DNA from: Pseudomonadota bacterium
GTDB lineage: Bacteria; Desulfobacterota; BSN033; WVXP01; G020346125
NCBI GenBank assembly: GCA_030672465.1
Contig: DAOVGJ010000169.1
Location: forward strand, 1-14,822
Length of the DNA: 14,822 nucleotides
Direction of reading: 5' to 3'
Shown here: positions 1-7,117 of the stretch, one piece after another
Layout of the letters: every line of letters begins with the position of its first letter
Numbering within the stretch: position 1 is the first letter of the stretch
The notes under the pieces: generated by a model
Seen by the model: only the letters and a program-made list of their open reading frames with translations
The model's database searches: none
Told to the model about the DNA's origin: nothing
Position numbers and translations under genes: made by a program

Positions 1-69
1 AATTTTAGATTTCGACATCTCAATACGTACGACCAGTTTTGGCGTGATTTTTATAAATTACTTTTGGGA

Positions 70-166
70 CGTGATACTAGTAAGTACGCCTCATTCCTCA
101 AGATTCGCAAGCCTTGCATTTGGAGCTTTTTACTTTGCCGGACCATTTTTGACTTTTTACGAGTTC
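70..166 (-). repeat. Partial copy of a terminal-inverted-repeat element (type A)
   Basis: This stretch matches, in reverse orientation, the left part of the element at 3075-3291. Shared landmarks are the taagtacgcctcattcct block, the gccttgcat block, tggagctttttac, and the 12-base end gactttttacga at 151-162. By eye the match is about 85-90 percent. The other end of the element is not recognisable towards position 1, so this copy looks truncated or degraded. No coding function is visible; a 69-codon open frame across it lies mostly inside the repeat and is rejected as a gene. Confidence 0.75.
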
Positions 167-285
167 ATCAGTTTTGGCCTACCGAGCGATAATCCCTCAG
201 TCCCATTATCCATGCAATCGAGGAAAAGGAGAAAGAAATTCTTGCATAAATGAACACCCTTGTCCCTTCGCTTCCATGCCTGCAA

Positions 286-507
286 AGTGACCCTTTCGGG
301 GTTCGCAGGCTTCGTCGTGAGTCTTCGACCCTGAGCTCAGACCGAAGGGCTCAGCCGAACGGCGGGGAATACTTGCCCCTTCCAGCCGAGTTTGGGTACT
401 GCCGTTATGCGGTGCCGTAGTGTTGCGGTTTGAAGGATGTAGTTGCGCTCATGGACAACGGTGTTCCCTTGAAACTCAGCAAGCTCCAATCATAGATTGC
501 TTGACTT
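286..507 (+). repeat. Dispersed repeat type B, copy 1 (with a nested insert)
   Basis: Direct repeat of 3361-3520. The match begins near gttcgcaggc (301-310; 3376-3385), is interrupted by a 53-base insert at 311-363, and resumes at ggggaatact through gtactgccgttatgcggt and on to about 487. The right part, from 441 on, also matches 12514-12579. The last six bases of the repeat, TTGACT at 501-506, serve as the -35 box of the promoter for the gene at 573. No coding potential is evident. Confidence 0.8.
311..363 (+). repeat. Nested 53-bp palindromic insert inside repeat B copy 1
   Basis: Repeat B copy 2 reads straight from gttcgcaggc into ggggaatac, whereas copy 1 has 53 extra bases at this junction. 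The insert contains the perfect palindrome ctgagctcag (331-340) framed by cttcg (323-327) and cgaag (343-347), and it ends in ggc, duplicating the three bases before it. Its vocabulary (ttcgac, ctgagc, ccgaagggc, cgaacgg) resembles the 39-bp tandem units at 3196-3273, so both are probably members of one REP-like palindromic family. Mobility is inferred from the clean junction. Confidence 0.65.
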
Positions 508-528
508 AACTTTAGGAATGAGTATAAT
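501..528 (+). promoter_or_regulatory. Predicted sigma70-type promoter for the small membrane protein cluster
   Basis: TTGACT (501-506) is separated by 16 bases from a perfect TATAAT (523-528). Transcription would start near 535, about 38 bases before the start codon at 573. The -35 hexamer is the right end of dispersed repeat B; the -10 box lies just outside it. This is the best promoter match noticed in the window. Confidence 0.7.
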
Positions 529-572
529 ATCTTTCATTTTAAAATCTAAATGTTCTGAGGGGGCAGGGGAAA

Positions 573-860
573 ATGGCGGAAAAAATCGTGAAGGGGGGAT
601 TTAGGGCCACTTTGGCCCTCATCATCGCTATCATTGCGCTTATCTTTTCCATCATCAGCTATCAGCGCACGGGGGGGTTGGTTGGCCTGAGCAACCAGAT
701 CAAAACCCTGCAGAAAAAAACGGACACACTGAAGAAAGAGACCATCCAGCAGGTGGAGAAGTTAGAGGAGAAGACCAAAAGGCTGAAGCAGGAAACCGGC
801 GAAGCCCTTGAAAAATTGGGAAAAACGCTGAGATTTGAAAAGACGCGGGAAAAAAAGTAA
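573..860 (+). CDS. Small membrane-anchored coiled-coil protein, function unknown
   Basis: Encodes 95 residues. A single hydrophobic helix (about residues 11-30, rich in Ile, Leu and Ala) follows a short basic N-terminus. From about residue 38 onward the protein is a highly charged Lys/Glu heptad-like stretch, so it is probably a one-pass inner-membrane protein with a soluble coiled coil. The start is supported by AGGGGG at 558-563, nine bases before the ATG, and by the promoter at 501-528. It lies 22 bp upstream of a LapA-domain gene and is probably co-transcribed with it. I do not recognise a named family; the layout resembles small envelope proteins with a Lys-rich coil, but no function can be assigned. 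Confidence 0.8.
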   Translation: MAEKIVKGGFRATLALIIAIIALIFSIISYQRTGGLVGLSNQIKTLQKKTDTLKKETIQQVEKLEEKTKRLKQETGEALEKLGKTLRFEKTREKK

Positions 861-882
861 TTCCTGAGGAAAGGATTCCCCT

Positions 883-1119
883 ATGCCAGTTAAAACTATC
901 GTTTTCATCGTCTTAGCCATCCTGATCGTCATCTTTACCATCCAAAATACCCAGGTTGTCCAGATTAAGTTCTTCATATGGGAAGCCTCCATCTCCAGAG
1001 CGCTTATGCTCTTGAGTACCCTTTTTATCGGCATCATTTTTGGATGGCTTCTCACGTGGACGGGTTACTCCCAGAGGAAACGAAAGGGAAAGGGAGAGGA
1101 GAAAAAACCGATCATATGA
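883..1119 (+). CDS. LapA-domain (DUF1049) small membrane protein
   Basis: Encodes 78 residues. It shows the compact LapA layout: an N-terminal membrane helix (about 4-21), the short conserved segment with Asn-Thr-Gln followed by a Lys-Phe-Phe-x-Trp strand (about 23-34), a second helix (about 38-60) with the Gly-rich end, then a basic Lys/Arg/Glu tail. LapA (YciS) in Escherichia coli works with LapB in controlling lipopolysaccharide synthesis; many bacteria carry LapA-domain proteins without that proven role. GAGGAAAGGA ahead of the ATG acts as the ribosome binding site. The downstream neighbour at 1269 is a second LapA-domain protein, so this is a tandem paralogue pair. No lapB is in view, so an LPS role is not established here. 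Confidence 0.8.
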   Translation: MPVKTIVFIVLAILIVIFTIQNTQVVQIKFFIWEASISRALMLLSTLFIGIIFGWLLTWTGYSQRKRKGKGEEKKPII

Positions 1120-1150
1120 AACGTTCGAGAGACCGAAGGGGGGATAACGC

Positions 1151-1164
1151 CTTCCCTCGGGAAG
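1151..1164 (+). terminator. Short hairpin between the two LapA-domain genes, possible weak terminator or processing site
   Basis: cttcc-ctcg-ggaag forms a 5-bp stem with a 4-base loop. No T run follows directly, although a T-rich stretch (ttttattctttctttttt) occurs about 45 bases later. A real intrinsic terminator is uncertain; it may only mark the 149-bp gap between the two genes. Confidence 0.2.
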
Positions 1165-1268
1165 CGAGCATTTTGTGGAAGGGCTCAAGGGTTCCTCTCT
1201 TGGCTCTTTTATTCTTTCTTTTTTAAGGAATACCCCTTTGTCTAATTCACAATGAGAGGGAAAGAGCC

Positions 1269-1619
1269 ATGAATTACTTTAAACTCGTCATCCTTGTTTT
1301 CATCTTCATCTTAGCGGTTTCCTTCGCATCGGAAAACACTCAATCCGTCACCCTCCGCTACTATTTTAACTGGGAGACCCCAACCTTTCCCATGTACCTT
1401 TTGATGTTTATTCCCTTTTTCATCGGTATCGTGATAGGGAGCCTCGTCGGCTTTGGCAGCCGCTTCCGCCTAAAAACCACCGTCAAAAACCTCCACAAAT
1501 CGAAGGGGGAATTGGAGGAGAAGCTGAAACAGGCCAAAGAGGCTCAAATCTCCATGGAGTACGAAACCCCGATACTGGAGGAGACGCCAACGGATACGGA
1601 GGTAATTCCCACCACATAA
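1269..1619 (+). CDS. LapA-domain (DUF1049) membrane protein, longer paralogue
   Basis: Encodes 116 residues. Helix one spans about residues 4-20, followed by the LapA segment with Glu-Asn-Thr-Gln and an aromatic strand ending in Asn-Trp; helix two spans about 40-62 with Gly-Ile-Val-Ile-Gly. A cytoplasmic Lys/Glu coiled coil (about 74-95) and an acidic Thr/Pro/Glu tail follow, making it longer than the paralogue at 883. GAGGG upstream of the ATG is a good ribosome binding site. It sits 149 bp after its paralogue, so it may have its own transcript or follow from the promoter at 501. Family assignment is fairly secure; the exact envelope role is unknown. Confidence 0.8.
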   Translation: MNYFKLVILVFIFILAVSFASENTQSVTLRYYFNWETPTFPMYLLMFIPFFIGIVIGSLVGFGSRFRLKTTVKNLHKSKGELEEKLKQAKEAQISMEYETPILEETPTDTEVIPTT

Positions 1620-1717
1620 TCTGCGGCCAGATGGGAAACCCTTCTGAGGACTCCGAAAGGAAGTTAAACCAAAGGGCCCAGAATCACCTCTAAACAGGGC
1701 AATAAACCAAGTAAATC

Positions 1718-3058
1718 ATGGGAGACGGTAGAAGCCTCCACCAACTCAGAAGCGACGGGATGGAAATCTTTATCCATGCCCTGAAGGCGGTGGATCCCAT
1801 CGAAGCCGTCAAGAGATGCCTGAAGGTGGAAGGGGATGATCTCACGGTCAATGGAAAAACGTATTCCCTTCAAGATTATGGCCATATCTACGTCGTTGGG
1901 GCAGGGAAGGCCGGGGCCTCTATGGCCCTGGCGGTAGAGGCGATCCTTGGCGATCGAATCACAAAAGGGGTCATCAACGTAAAATATGGATACCTCTCCG
2001 AACTGAAAAGGGTCAAACTCAACGAAGTTGGTCATCCCATCCCGGACGAAAAGGGGGTCTCGGGGTCCCAGGAAATCGCCGGACTGCTTGAACGACTCGG
2101 TGAAAACGACCTGGTGATTTGCCTCATCTCCGGAGGAGGATCCGCCCTGTTACCCTCTCCTGCCGAGGGAATCACTCTCGAGGACAAACAGAAGATGACC
2201 AACCTTCTTCTGGAATGTGGGGCGAACATCAACGAAATCAATGCCATCCGCAAACACATCTCTGAGCTCAAGGGTGGAGGGTTGGCCAGGCTTACATACC
2301 CATCTACCCTTATCACCTTAATTCTATCCGATGTGGTCGGTGATCCGCTGGACGTCATCGCGTCAGGACCCACCGTTCCCGACAAAAGCACCTTTGGCGA
2401 CTGTATGGCCATTCTGAAAAAATATAATCTCCTGGAAAAAGTCCCCCAATCCATTAAGGGTCGAATTCAGCGGGGCGTCAACGGGGAAATCGAGGAAACG
2501 CCTAAAACTGGGAGTCCCATATTCGAAAAGACGCAGAATGTGATTATCGGAAGTAACATCATTGCGGTCAAATCGGCGGAGCAAAGGGCAAGGGAATTGG
2601 GATATAATCCCCTCATCCTCTCTACTTCCATAGAGGGGGAGACCAGGGAAGTGGCCAAAGTCCATGCAGCTATTGCAAAGGAAATCGTAAAAACGAATCA
2701 TCCCATCGGCCCACCCGCCTGCGTCATCTCCGGAGGGGAGACCACGGTGACTATTCGGGGCAAAGGCCTCGGGGGAAGAAATCAGGAATTCGTCCTTGCT
2801 TCTGCTTTGGATATCCAGGGATTGAAGGACGTCGTTGTCCTCAGTGGCGGAACCGACGGGACCGATGGCCCCACTGATGCGGCCGGGGCAATTGCCGATG
2901 TCGATACCGTTAGGAGAGCCCGTGAGTTGGGCTTAGACGCCAACGTCTATCTCGAAGATAACGACTCATACCACTTCTTCGAAAAACTCGAAGACCTCCT
3001 CATCACCGGCCCCACCAATACCAACGTAATGGACCTCCGGTTGATCTTGGTGGGATAG
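1718..3058 (+). CDS. Glycerate 2-kinase, MOFRL/GckA type
   Basis: A 446-residue protein of the MOFRL (DUF4147) glycerate kinase family, which phosphorylates D-glycerate to 2-phosphoglycerate with ATP and feeds lower glycolysis or serine/glyoxylate metabolism. Visible landmarks are the N-terminal Leu-Arg-x-Asp...Glu-Ile-Phe segment with Ala-Val-Asp-Pro, GAGKA at 61-65, ISGGGSALLPSP at 137-148, and in the C-terminal MOFRL domain ISGGETT, the Gly-Gly-Arg-Asn-Gln-Glu element and SGGTDGTDGPTDAAGA. Length matches the family and no lesion is visible. The ATG at 1718 is chosen because the conserved N-terminal region begins soon after it, although its ribosome binding site is weak; an internal ATG at 1760 would cut into that region. 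It is followed by a repeat-filled gap with no obvious operon partner. Confidence 0.92.
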   Translation: MGDGRSLHQLRSDGMEIFIHALKAVDPIEAVKRCLKVEGDDLTVNGKTYSLQDYGHIYVVGAGKAGASMALAVEAILGDRITKGVINVKYGYLSELKRVKLNEVGHPIPDEKGVSGSQEIAGLLERLGENDLVICLISGGGSALLPSPAEGITLEDKQKMTNLLLECGANINEINAIRKHISELKGGGLARLTYPSTLITLILSDVVGDPLDVIASGPTVPDKSTFGDCMAILKKYNLLEKVPQSIKGRIQRGVNGEIEETPKTGSPIFEKTQNVIIGSNIIAVKSAEQRARELGYNPLILSTSIEGETREVAKVHAAIAKEIVKTNHPIGPPACVISGGETTVTIRGKGLGGRNQEFVLASALDIQGLKDVVVLSGGTDGTDGPTDAAGAIADVDTVRRARELGLDANVYLEDNDSYHFFEKLEDLLITGPTNTNVMDLRLILVG

Positions 3059-3074
3059 ATCAAATCTGATGGTC

Positions 3075-3291
3075 TCGTAAAAAGTCATAAATCAGACGGC
3101 ACAGTAAAAAGCTCCAGATGCAAGGCGCGCGAATCTTTAGGAATGAGGCGTACTTACCAGTACGCCGCAGTGACTAAAAATGAAGCGCAACGCAGCCCTT
3201 CGGCTTTGCTCAGGGCCGTGAGCATGTCGAACGGCCCTTCGGCTTTACTCAGGGCCATGAGCCTGTCGAATGGCAGATGGACTTTTTACGA
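3075..3291 (+). mobile_element. Terminal-inverted-repeat element (type A, MITE-like), full copy
   Basis: Bounded by a perfect 12-base inverted repeat, tcgtaaaaagtc (3075-3086) and gactttttacga (3280-3291). It contains a perfect central hairpin, ggcgtact-tacc-agtacgcc (3147-3166). Its left part recurs in inverse orientation at 70-166. It encodes no protein, so any movement would need a transposase supplied elsewhere. Two tandem 39-bp palindromic units are lodged in its right half (3196-3273). No clear target-site duplication is seen outside the ends. Confidence 0.7.
3196..3273 (+). repeat. Two tandem 39-bp imperfect-palindrome units (REP-like)
   Basis: Units 3196-3234 and 3235-3273 differ at four of 39 positions. 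Each can fold: ttcg pairs with cgaa and gctca (actca in unit 2) with tgagc (tgagc) around a GC-rich centre. They sit inside the larger terminal-repeat element and share word content with the insert at 311-363. This pattern fits small palindromic units inserting or amplifying within other repeats. Confidence 0.7.
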
Positions 3292-3360
3292 AGCCGTCAA
3301 GAATGGTTAGCCAAAATTCTTTAATGATCGCTCCAGGGAACCAGGGCAACAACCGATTCC

Positions 3361-3520
3361 AAAATGACCTTATGGGTTCGCAGGCGGGGAATACTTACCC
3401 CTTCCAGCCGATTTTGGGTACTGCCGTTATGCGGTGGTGCAGTGCTGCGGTTTGAAGGATGGAATTACGCTCAGGGAAAACGGTGTTCTCCAAAAACTCG
3501 GGCCACTTACACTGTTGAGA
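3361..3520 (+). repeat. Dispersed repeat type B, copy 2
   Basis: Direct repeat of 286-507 without the nested 53-base insert. Strongest identity runs from gttcgcaggc (3376) through gccgttatgcggt and gcggtttgaaggatg to about 3508. Its right end carries TTGAGA (3515-3520), corresponding to TTGACT in copies 1 and 3, but this copy appears about eight bases shorter in that part. The open frame that extends glgA upstream to 3434 runs through this repeat, which argues that those extra codons are not translated. Confidence 0.8.
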
Positions 3521-3595
3521 CAGGTAGGGTCCGTATTAGATCGTCCGGAGAATGTTTCGGAGGGATATTTGCGATTTAAGCCAGAGAATGCATCT

Positions 3596-5071
3596 ATGGC
3601 GGAATCGTTAAGGGTCCTTTTCCTATCGCCTGAGGTGGCTCCCTTCGCCAAAACAGGAGGGCTGGCCGATGTCGCCGGTTCGCTGCCAAAGGCCTTCAAG
3701 GGAATGGGATGTGATATCCGTGTGGCCATGCCCTACTATCGAATGGTGAAGAAGGGGAATTTCAAAGTCACGGTGCTCTTTGAAGACGTAGAGATAACCC
3801 TTTGCGGACAGACCCTCAAGGACGACGTCTTTTCCTCTGGAGCGGACGGGAGCATCCCCCTCTATCTCATCAACAAGGATGAGTATTTCGACCGGGAATA
3901 CCTTTATGGAACGCCCAAGGGCGACTATCTCGACAATGTGGAACGATTCGTCTACTTTTCCCGGATGGCTTTTCTCCTCTGCAAGATGCTGGATTTCCAA
4001 CCCCATGTGTTTCACTGCAACGACTGGCAGACTGGCCTCATTCCCGCCTATTTAAGGACTATATATAAGGAAGACCCATTCTTCTCGGGAACGTGTTCCG
4101 TATTCACTATTCATAACATCGCCTACCAGGGAATATTCGATGAGAAGAAGTTGAAGGTCACGGGACTTCCCAGGGAAGTCTATCATCCGGGCGGTATCGA
4201 ATACTGGGGGAAGATCAACTTCCTCAAGGCGGGTATCGTCTTTTCCGACATCATCAATACCGTAAGTCATACATACAGCCGGGAGATCCAGACCCCGGAA
4301 TTCGGCCACGGACTGGAAGGCGTTCTCGGCGATCGGAGCGATCACCTGTACGGCATCCTCAATGGGGCCGATTACGGGGAGTGGAACCCCAAAACTGATC
4401 CCTTCATTGCGGCCAACTACGACGAAAATGATCTCTCGGGAAAGGCAAAATGTAAGGAAGATCTTCTATCAGAGTTTAACCTTCCGAGCTCTTTGAATAA
4501 GCTTCCCATTCTGGCTGTCATCTCCCGTTTAGCGGATCAGAAGGGACTCGATCTGCTGGCTAAAAGTATGGCAGACCTCATGAAGACGGATCTGGGCTTC
4601 ATCCTCTTGGGAACGGGGGATGAAAGGTACCACCGGCTCTTCAGACGGATCGCCAAGGATTATCCAAAAAAGGCCGGCATCAAGATCGCCTATGACAATA
4701 CCCTGGCGCATAAGATCGAGGCGGGGGCGGATCTCTTCCTTATGCCCTCCAGGTACGAGCCCTGTGGCCTCAATCAGATGTATAGCCTCAAGTATGGAAC
4801 GGTTCCCCTCGTCAGGGCAACGGGTGGCCTCGACGATACCATTCAGGGTTACAATCCAAAAACCGGGAAGGGGACGGGCTTCAAATTCCAACGCTATAGC
4901 CCGAGGGATTTCCTCGATACAGTTCGGAAGGCATTGGCCGTCTATCGGGATAGGGAAAACTGGAAAAGGTTGATGATCCGGGGGATGAAAGTAGATTTCT
5001 CCTGGCAGAGGGCGGCCAGGGAGTATATGAACCTCTACAAAATGGCAATGGGTAAAAGGCCAGGAAGATAA
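3596..5071 (+). CDS. glgA: Glycogen synthase (ADP-glucose type, GT5)
   Basis: Transfers glucose from ADP-glucose to the non-reducing end of an alpha-1,4-glucan. From the ATG at 3596 the protein is 491 residues, normal for bacterial GlgA. The N-terminal Rossmann domain opens with the nucleotide-sugar loop KTGGLADV (19-26) and has the HCNDWQTG segment; the C-terminal domain has EPCGLNQMYSL and the VRATGGLDDTI loop. The frame is open back to 3434, but those codons lie in repeat B. A TTG at 3569, nine codons earlier, has GGAGGG (3559-3564) four bases ahead and is a credible alternative start, since the ATG at 3596 has a poor ribosome binding site. It is first in a cluster with trkH (6-bp gap) and trkA, an unusual pairing of glycogen synthesis with potassium uptake. 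The branching enzyme partner is encoded at 10678-12387. Confidence 0.95.
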   Translation: MAESLRVLFLSPEVAPFAKTGGLADVAGSLPKAFKGMGCDIRVAMPYYRMVKKGNFKVTVLFEDVEITLCGQTLKDDVFSSGADGSIPLYLINKDEYFDREYLYGTPKGDYLDNVERFVYFSRMAFLLCKMLDFQPHVFHCNDWQTGLIPAYLRTIYKEDPFFSGTCSVFTIHNIAYQGIFDEKKLKVTGLPREVYHPGGIEYWGKINFLKAGIVFSDIINTVSHTYSREIQTPEFGHGLEGVLGDRSDHLYGILNGADYGEWNPKTDPFIAANYDENDLSGKAKCKEDLLSEFNLPSSLNKLPILAVISRLADQKGLDLLAKSMADLMKTDLGFILLGTGDERYHRLFRRIAKDYPKKAGIKIAYDNTLAHKIEAGADLFLMPSRYEPCGLNQMYSLKYGTVPLVRATGGLDDTIQGYNPKTGKGTGFKFQRYSPRDFLDTVRKALAVYRDRENWKRLMIRGMKVDFSWQRAAREYMNLYKMAMGKRPGR

Positions 5072-5077
5072 TATGAA

Positions 5078-6454
5078 ATGATACCGAGCCGTTTCAAAAA
5101 TTTTACGCTCCGCTTCTTGACCCCAGAGAGGACCCTCATTCTTAGCTTCCTCATCATGATCCTTGTGGGAACATGGCTGCTGAGCCTCCCTTATGCCGCG
5201 AGGATAAAAACGTCCTCGTTCATCGATGCCCTTTTTACGGCAACCTCAGCGGTGTGCGTAACGGGGTTGATTGCGGTTGATACGGGAGGTTTCTATTCTC
5301 AGTTCGGCCAAATAATTATTTTGATCCTCATTCAAGTGGGGGGATTGGGGATCATGACCTTCTCCATATTCTTCTACCTCCTCCTGGGACGGTCCATAGG
5401 CATTCGGGATAGAAGAATCATTCAGGATACCTTCTCCCAATTCCCAATAAGGAATATTTATGTGCTTTTGAAATCCGTTTTTCTGTATACCATCATTATT
5501 GAATTTGTCGGGGCCCTTTTCCTCTTTATAGGATGGAACGGACACTTACCGCTGATGACTGCTCTCTATTTTTCCCTCTTCCATGCCATATCGGCCTTCT
5601 GCAATTCCGGGTTCTCCCTCTTCTCCGATAGCTTCGTAGGTTTTCAGAATAATATCACCCTTAATCTCTCCATCACCTCTTTGATCATCTTGGGGGGATT
5701 GGGCTTTATCGTCTTGAAGGAGATCGTCGATATCGGGCTTCGAAGAAACACCTCCCTTCGGATTTCCCTTCATTCAAAAGTCGTGCTGACAACATCGGTA
5801 ACGCTCATCGTACTGGGCACCCTTTTCATATTCCTCACCGAACGGGATAACAGCCTTCTGAATCTTTCCTTGGGTGAACAGGTCCTCACCTCCTATTTTC
5901 AATCGGTCACCAGTCGAACGGCGGGGTTCAATACCCTTTCCATGATGAGCCTCGGTAATGCCACCCTCTTTGTTCTCATCATCCTCATGTTCATCGGGGC
6001 CTCTCCCGGCTCATGCGGAGGGGGGATCAAGACCACCAATTTGGCCACGCTGGTCTCCCTGGCCTTCAATCGATATAAGGGGAGAGAGCGGGCAAACCTA
6101 TTCAAGCGGACCATACCTCACGAGACCGTTGCCCGCTCCATTTCCATCATATTGGCCTCCATTTTAGCCGTAACCATTATAACGGTTTTTCTCCTCGTAA
6201 CCCAGCTGGGCGACATCAGCCATACGGAAAGTAGGGGCTTATTCCTCGAGTATCTCTTTGAAACCGTATCGGCCTTCGGGACCGTGGGCCTCTCAATGGG
6301 CGTAACGACCAAACTCAATTCGGCCGGCAAACTGATCATTATCGCCATGATGCTCCTCGGTCGATTGGGCCCTCTTACTCTGGCCTTTGCCATGGCGCGG
6401 AGGACGAAGAAGACCGAATTCCAATACGCCGAGGAGAATATCATCGTCGGATAG
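5078..6454 (+). CDS. trkH: Potassium uptake channel subunit, TrkH/KtrB family
   Basis: A 458-residue integral membrane protein that forms the potassium-conducting pore of Trk/Ktr systems. Four pore-loop repeats with selectivity-filter glycines are visible: TSAVCVTGL (56-64), HAISAFCNSGFS (169-180), SVTSRTAGFNT (276-286) and ETVSAFGTVGLSMG (395-408). The GASPGSCGGGIKTT segment (307-320) is a family hallmark. The length and the short N-terminus before the first helix fit KtrB-like members as well as TrkH. AGGAAG at 5062-5067 precedes the ATG. It starts 6 bp after glgA and ends 12 bp before its gating partner trkA. No lesion is seen. Confidence 0.93.
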   Translation: MIPSRFKNFTLRFLTPERTLILSFLIMILVGTWLLSLPYAARIKTSSFIDALFTATSAVCVTGLIAVDTGGFYSQFGQIIILILIQVGGLGIMTFSIFFYLLLGRSIGIRDRRIIQDTFSQFPIRNIYVLLKSVFLYTIIIEFVGALFLFIGWNGHLPLMTALYFSLFHAISAFCNSGFSLFSDSFVGFQNNITLNLSITSLIILGGLGFIVLKEIVDIGLRRNTSLRISLHSKVVLTTSVTLIVLGTLFIFLTERDNSLLNLSLGEQVLTSYFQSVTSRTAGFNTLSMMSLGNATLFVLIILMFIGASPGSCGGGIKTTNLATLVSLAFNRYKGRERANLFKRTIPHETVARSISIILASILAVTIITVFLLVTQLGDISHTESRGLFLEYLFETVSAFGTVGLSMGVTTKLNSAGKLIIIAMMLLGRLGPLTLAFAMARRTKKTEFQYAEENIIVG

Positions 6455-6466
6455 AAAGGAACGAAG

Positions 6467-7117
6467 ATGGGGAAATTCGTAATCATCGGCTTGGGAAATT
6501 TCGGGTTCTACCTCGCTAAGAGCCTTTCTGAAGAGGGGAAAGAGGTCATCGCGGTGGACCGGAATAAGGAGAGAGTACAACGGGCACAGGAGTTTTGTTC
6601 TTATGCGGTCGCGGGGGATGCCACCGACAAATCCTCTTTAGAATCCATCGGCATCGAAAAGGAGGATTCGGTGATTATCAGCCTCGGGGATAACATAAGC
6701 GCCAGTGTCCTGGTTACCCTCTATTTGAGGGATCTAGATATTCAAAATATCTACGTTAAGATCATCAGCGAAGACCACGGAAGGGTTCTGGAAAAGATCG
6801 GGGCAAAGGAGGTCATCTTCCCAGAAAGGGATTTGGCAAAAAAGATGGCAAAAACCCTGTCATCTCCCAACCTCATCGATTACCTTCCCCTAACCGATGA
6901 ATATACTATCGTTGAAATTGCCCCGCTCAAGGAGTTTATCGGAAAAACCCTGGCCGAACTCAGGTTGAGGAATAAATATAACATCAGTATCCTCGCGGTA
7001 AGGGGCCTCGTTCCGGAAACGCTAACCATGAACCCGGGGGGATCGTTTACCGTGAAGGACAGCGACATCCTCCTCGTTCTGGGAAAACCCGATGATATCG
7101 AAAAGATTAAGGTTTAG
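6467..7117 (+). CDS. trkA: Potassium uptake regulatory subunit, TrkA/KtrA family (RCK_N and RCK_C)
   Basis: A 216-residue cytoplasmic protein that gates the TrkH/KtrB pore in response to nucleotides. The N-terminal RCK domain has the dinucleotide loop GLGNFG (8-13) and Asp31 at the end of strand two, expected to contact NAD or ATP ribose. The C-terminal RCK_C domain spans roughly 135-216. A single RCK_N plus RCK_C is the KtrA-like size, about half of the duplicated E. coli TrkA. AAAGGA precedes the ATG, 12 bp after trkH. Its stop codon overlaps that of otsB by four bases tail to tail, so no terminator fits between the two genes. Confidence 0.93.
   Translation: MGKFVIIGLGNFGFYLAKSLSEEGKEVIAVDRNKERVQRAQEFCSYAVAGDATDKSSLESIGIEKEDSVIISLGDNISASVLVTLYLRDLDIQNIYVKIISEDHGRVLEKIGAKEVIFPERDLAKKMAKTLSSPNLIDYLPLTDEYTIVEIAPLKEFIGKTLAELRLRNKYNISILAVRGLVPETLTMNPGGSFTVKDSDILLVLGKPDDIEKIKV

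Noticed and set aside
44..253. 69-codon plus-strand open frame at the left edge
   Set aside because: It runs through the partial type A repeat, has no ribosome binding site and no recognisable motif.
3270..3579. Open frames upstream of glgA (3270-3455 and 3364-3579)
   Set aside because: They are composed largely of type A and type B repeat sequence and overlap the glgA leader in other frames.
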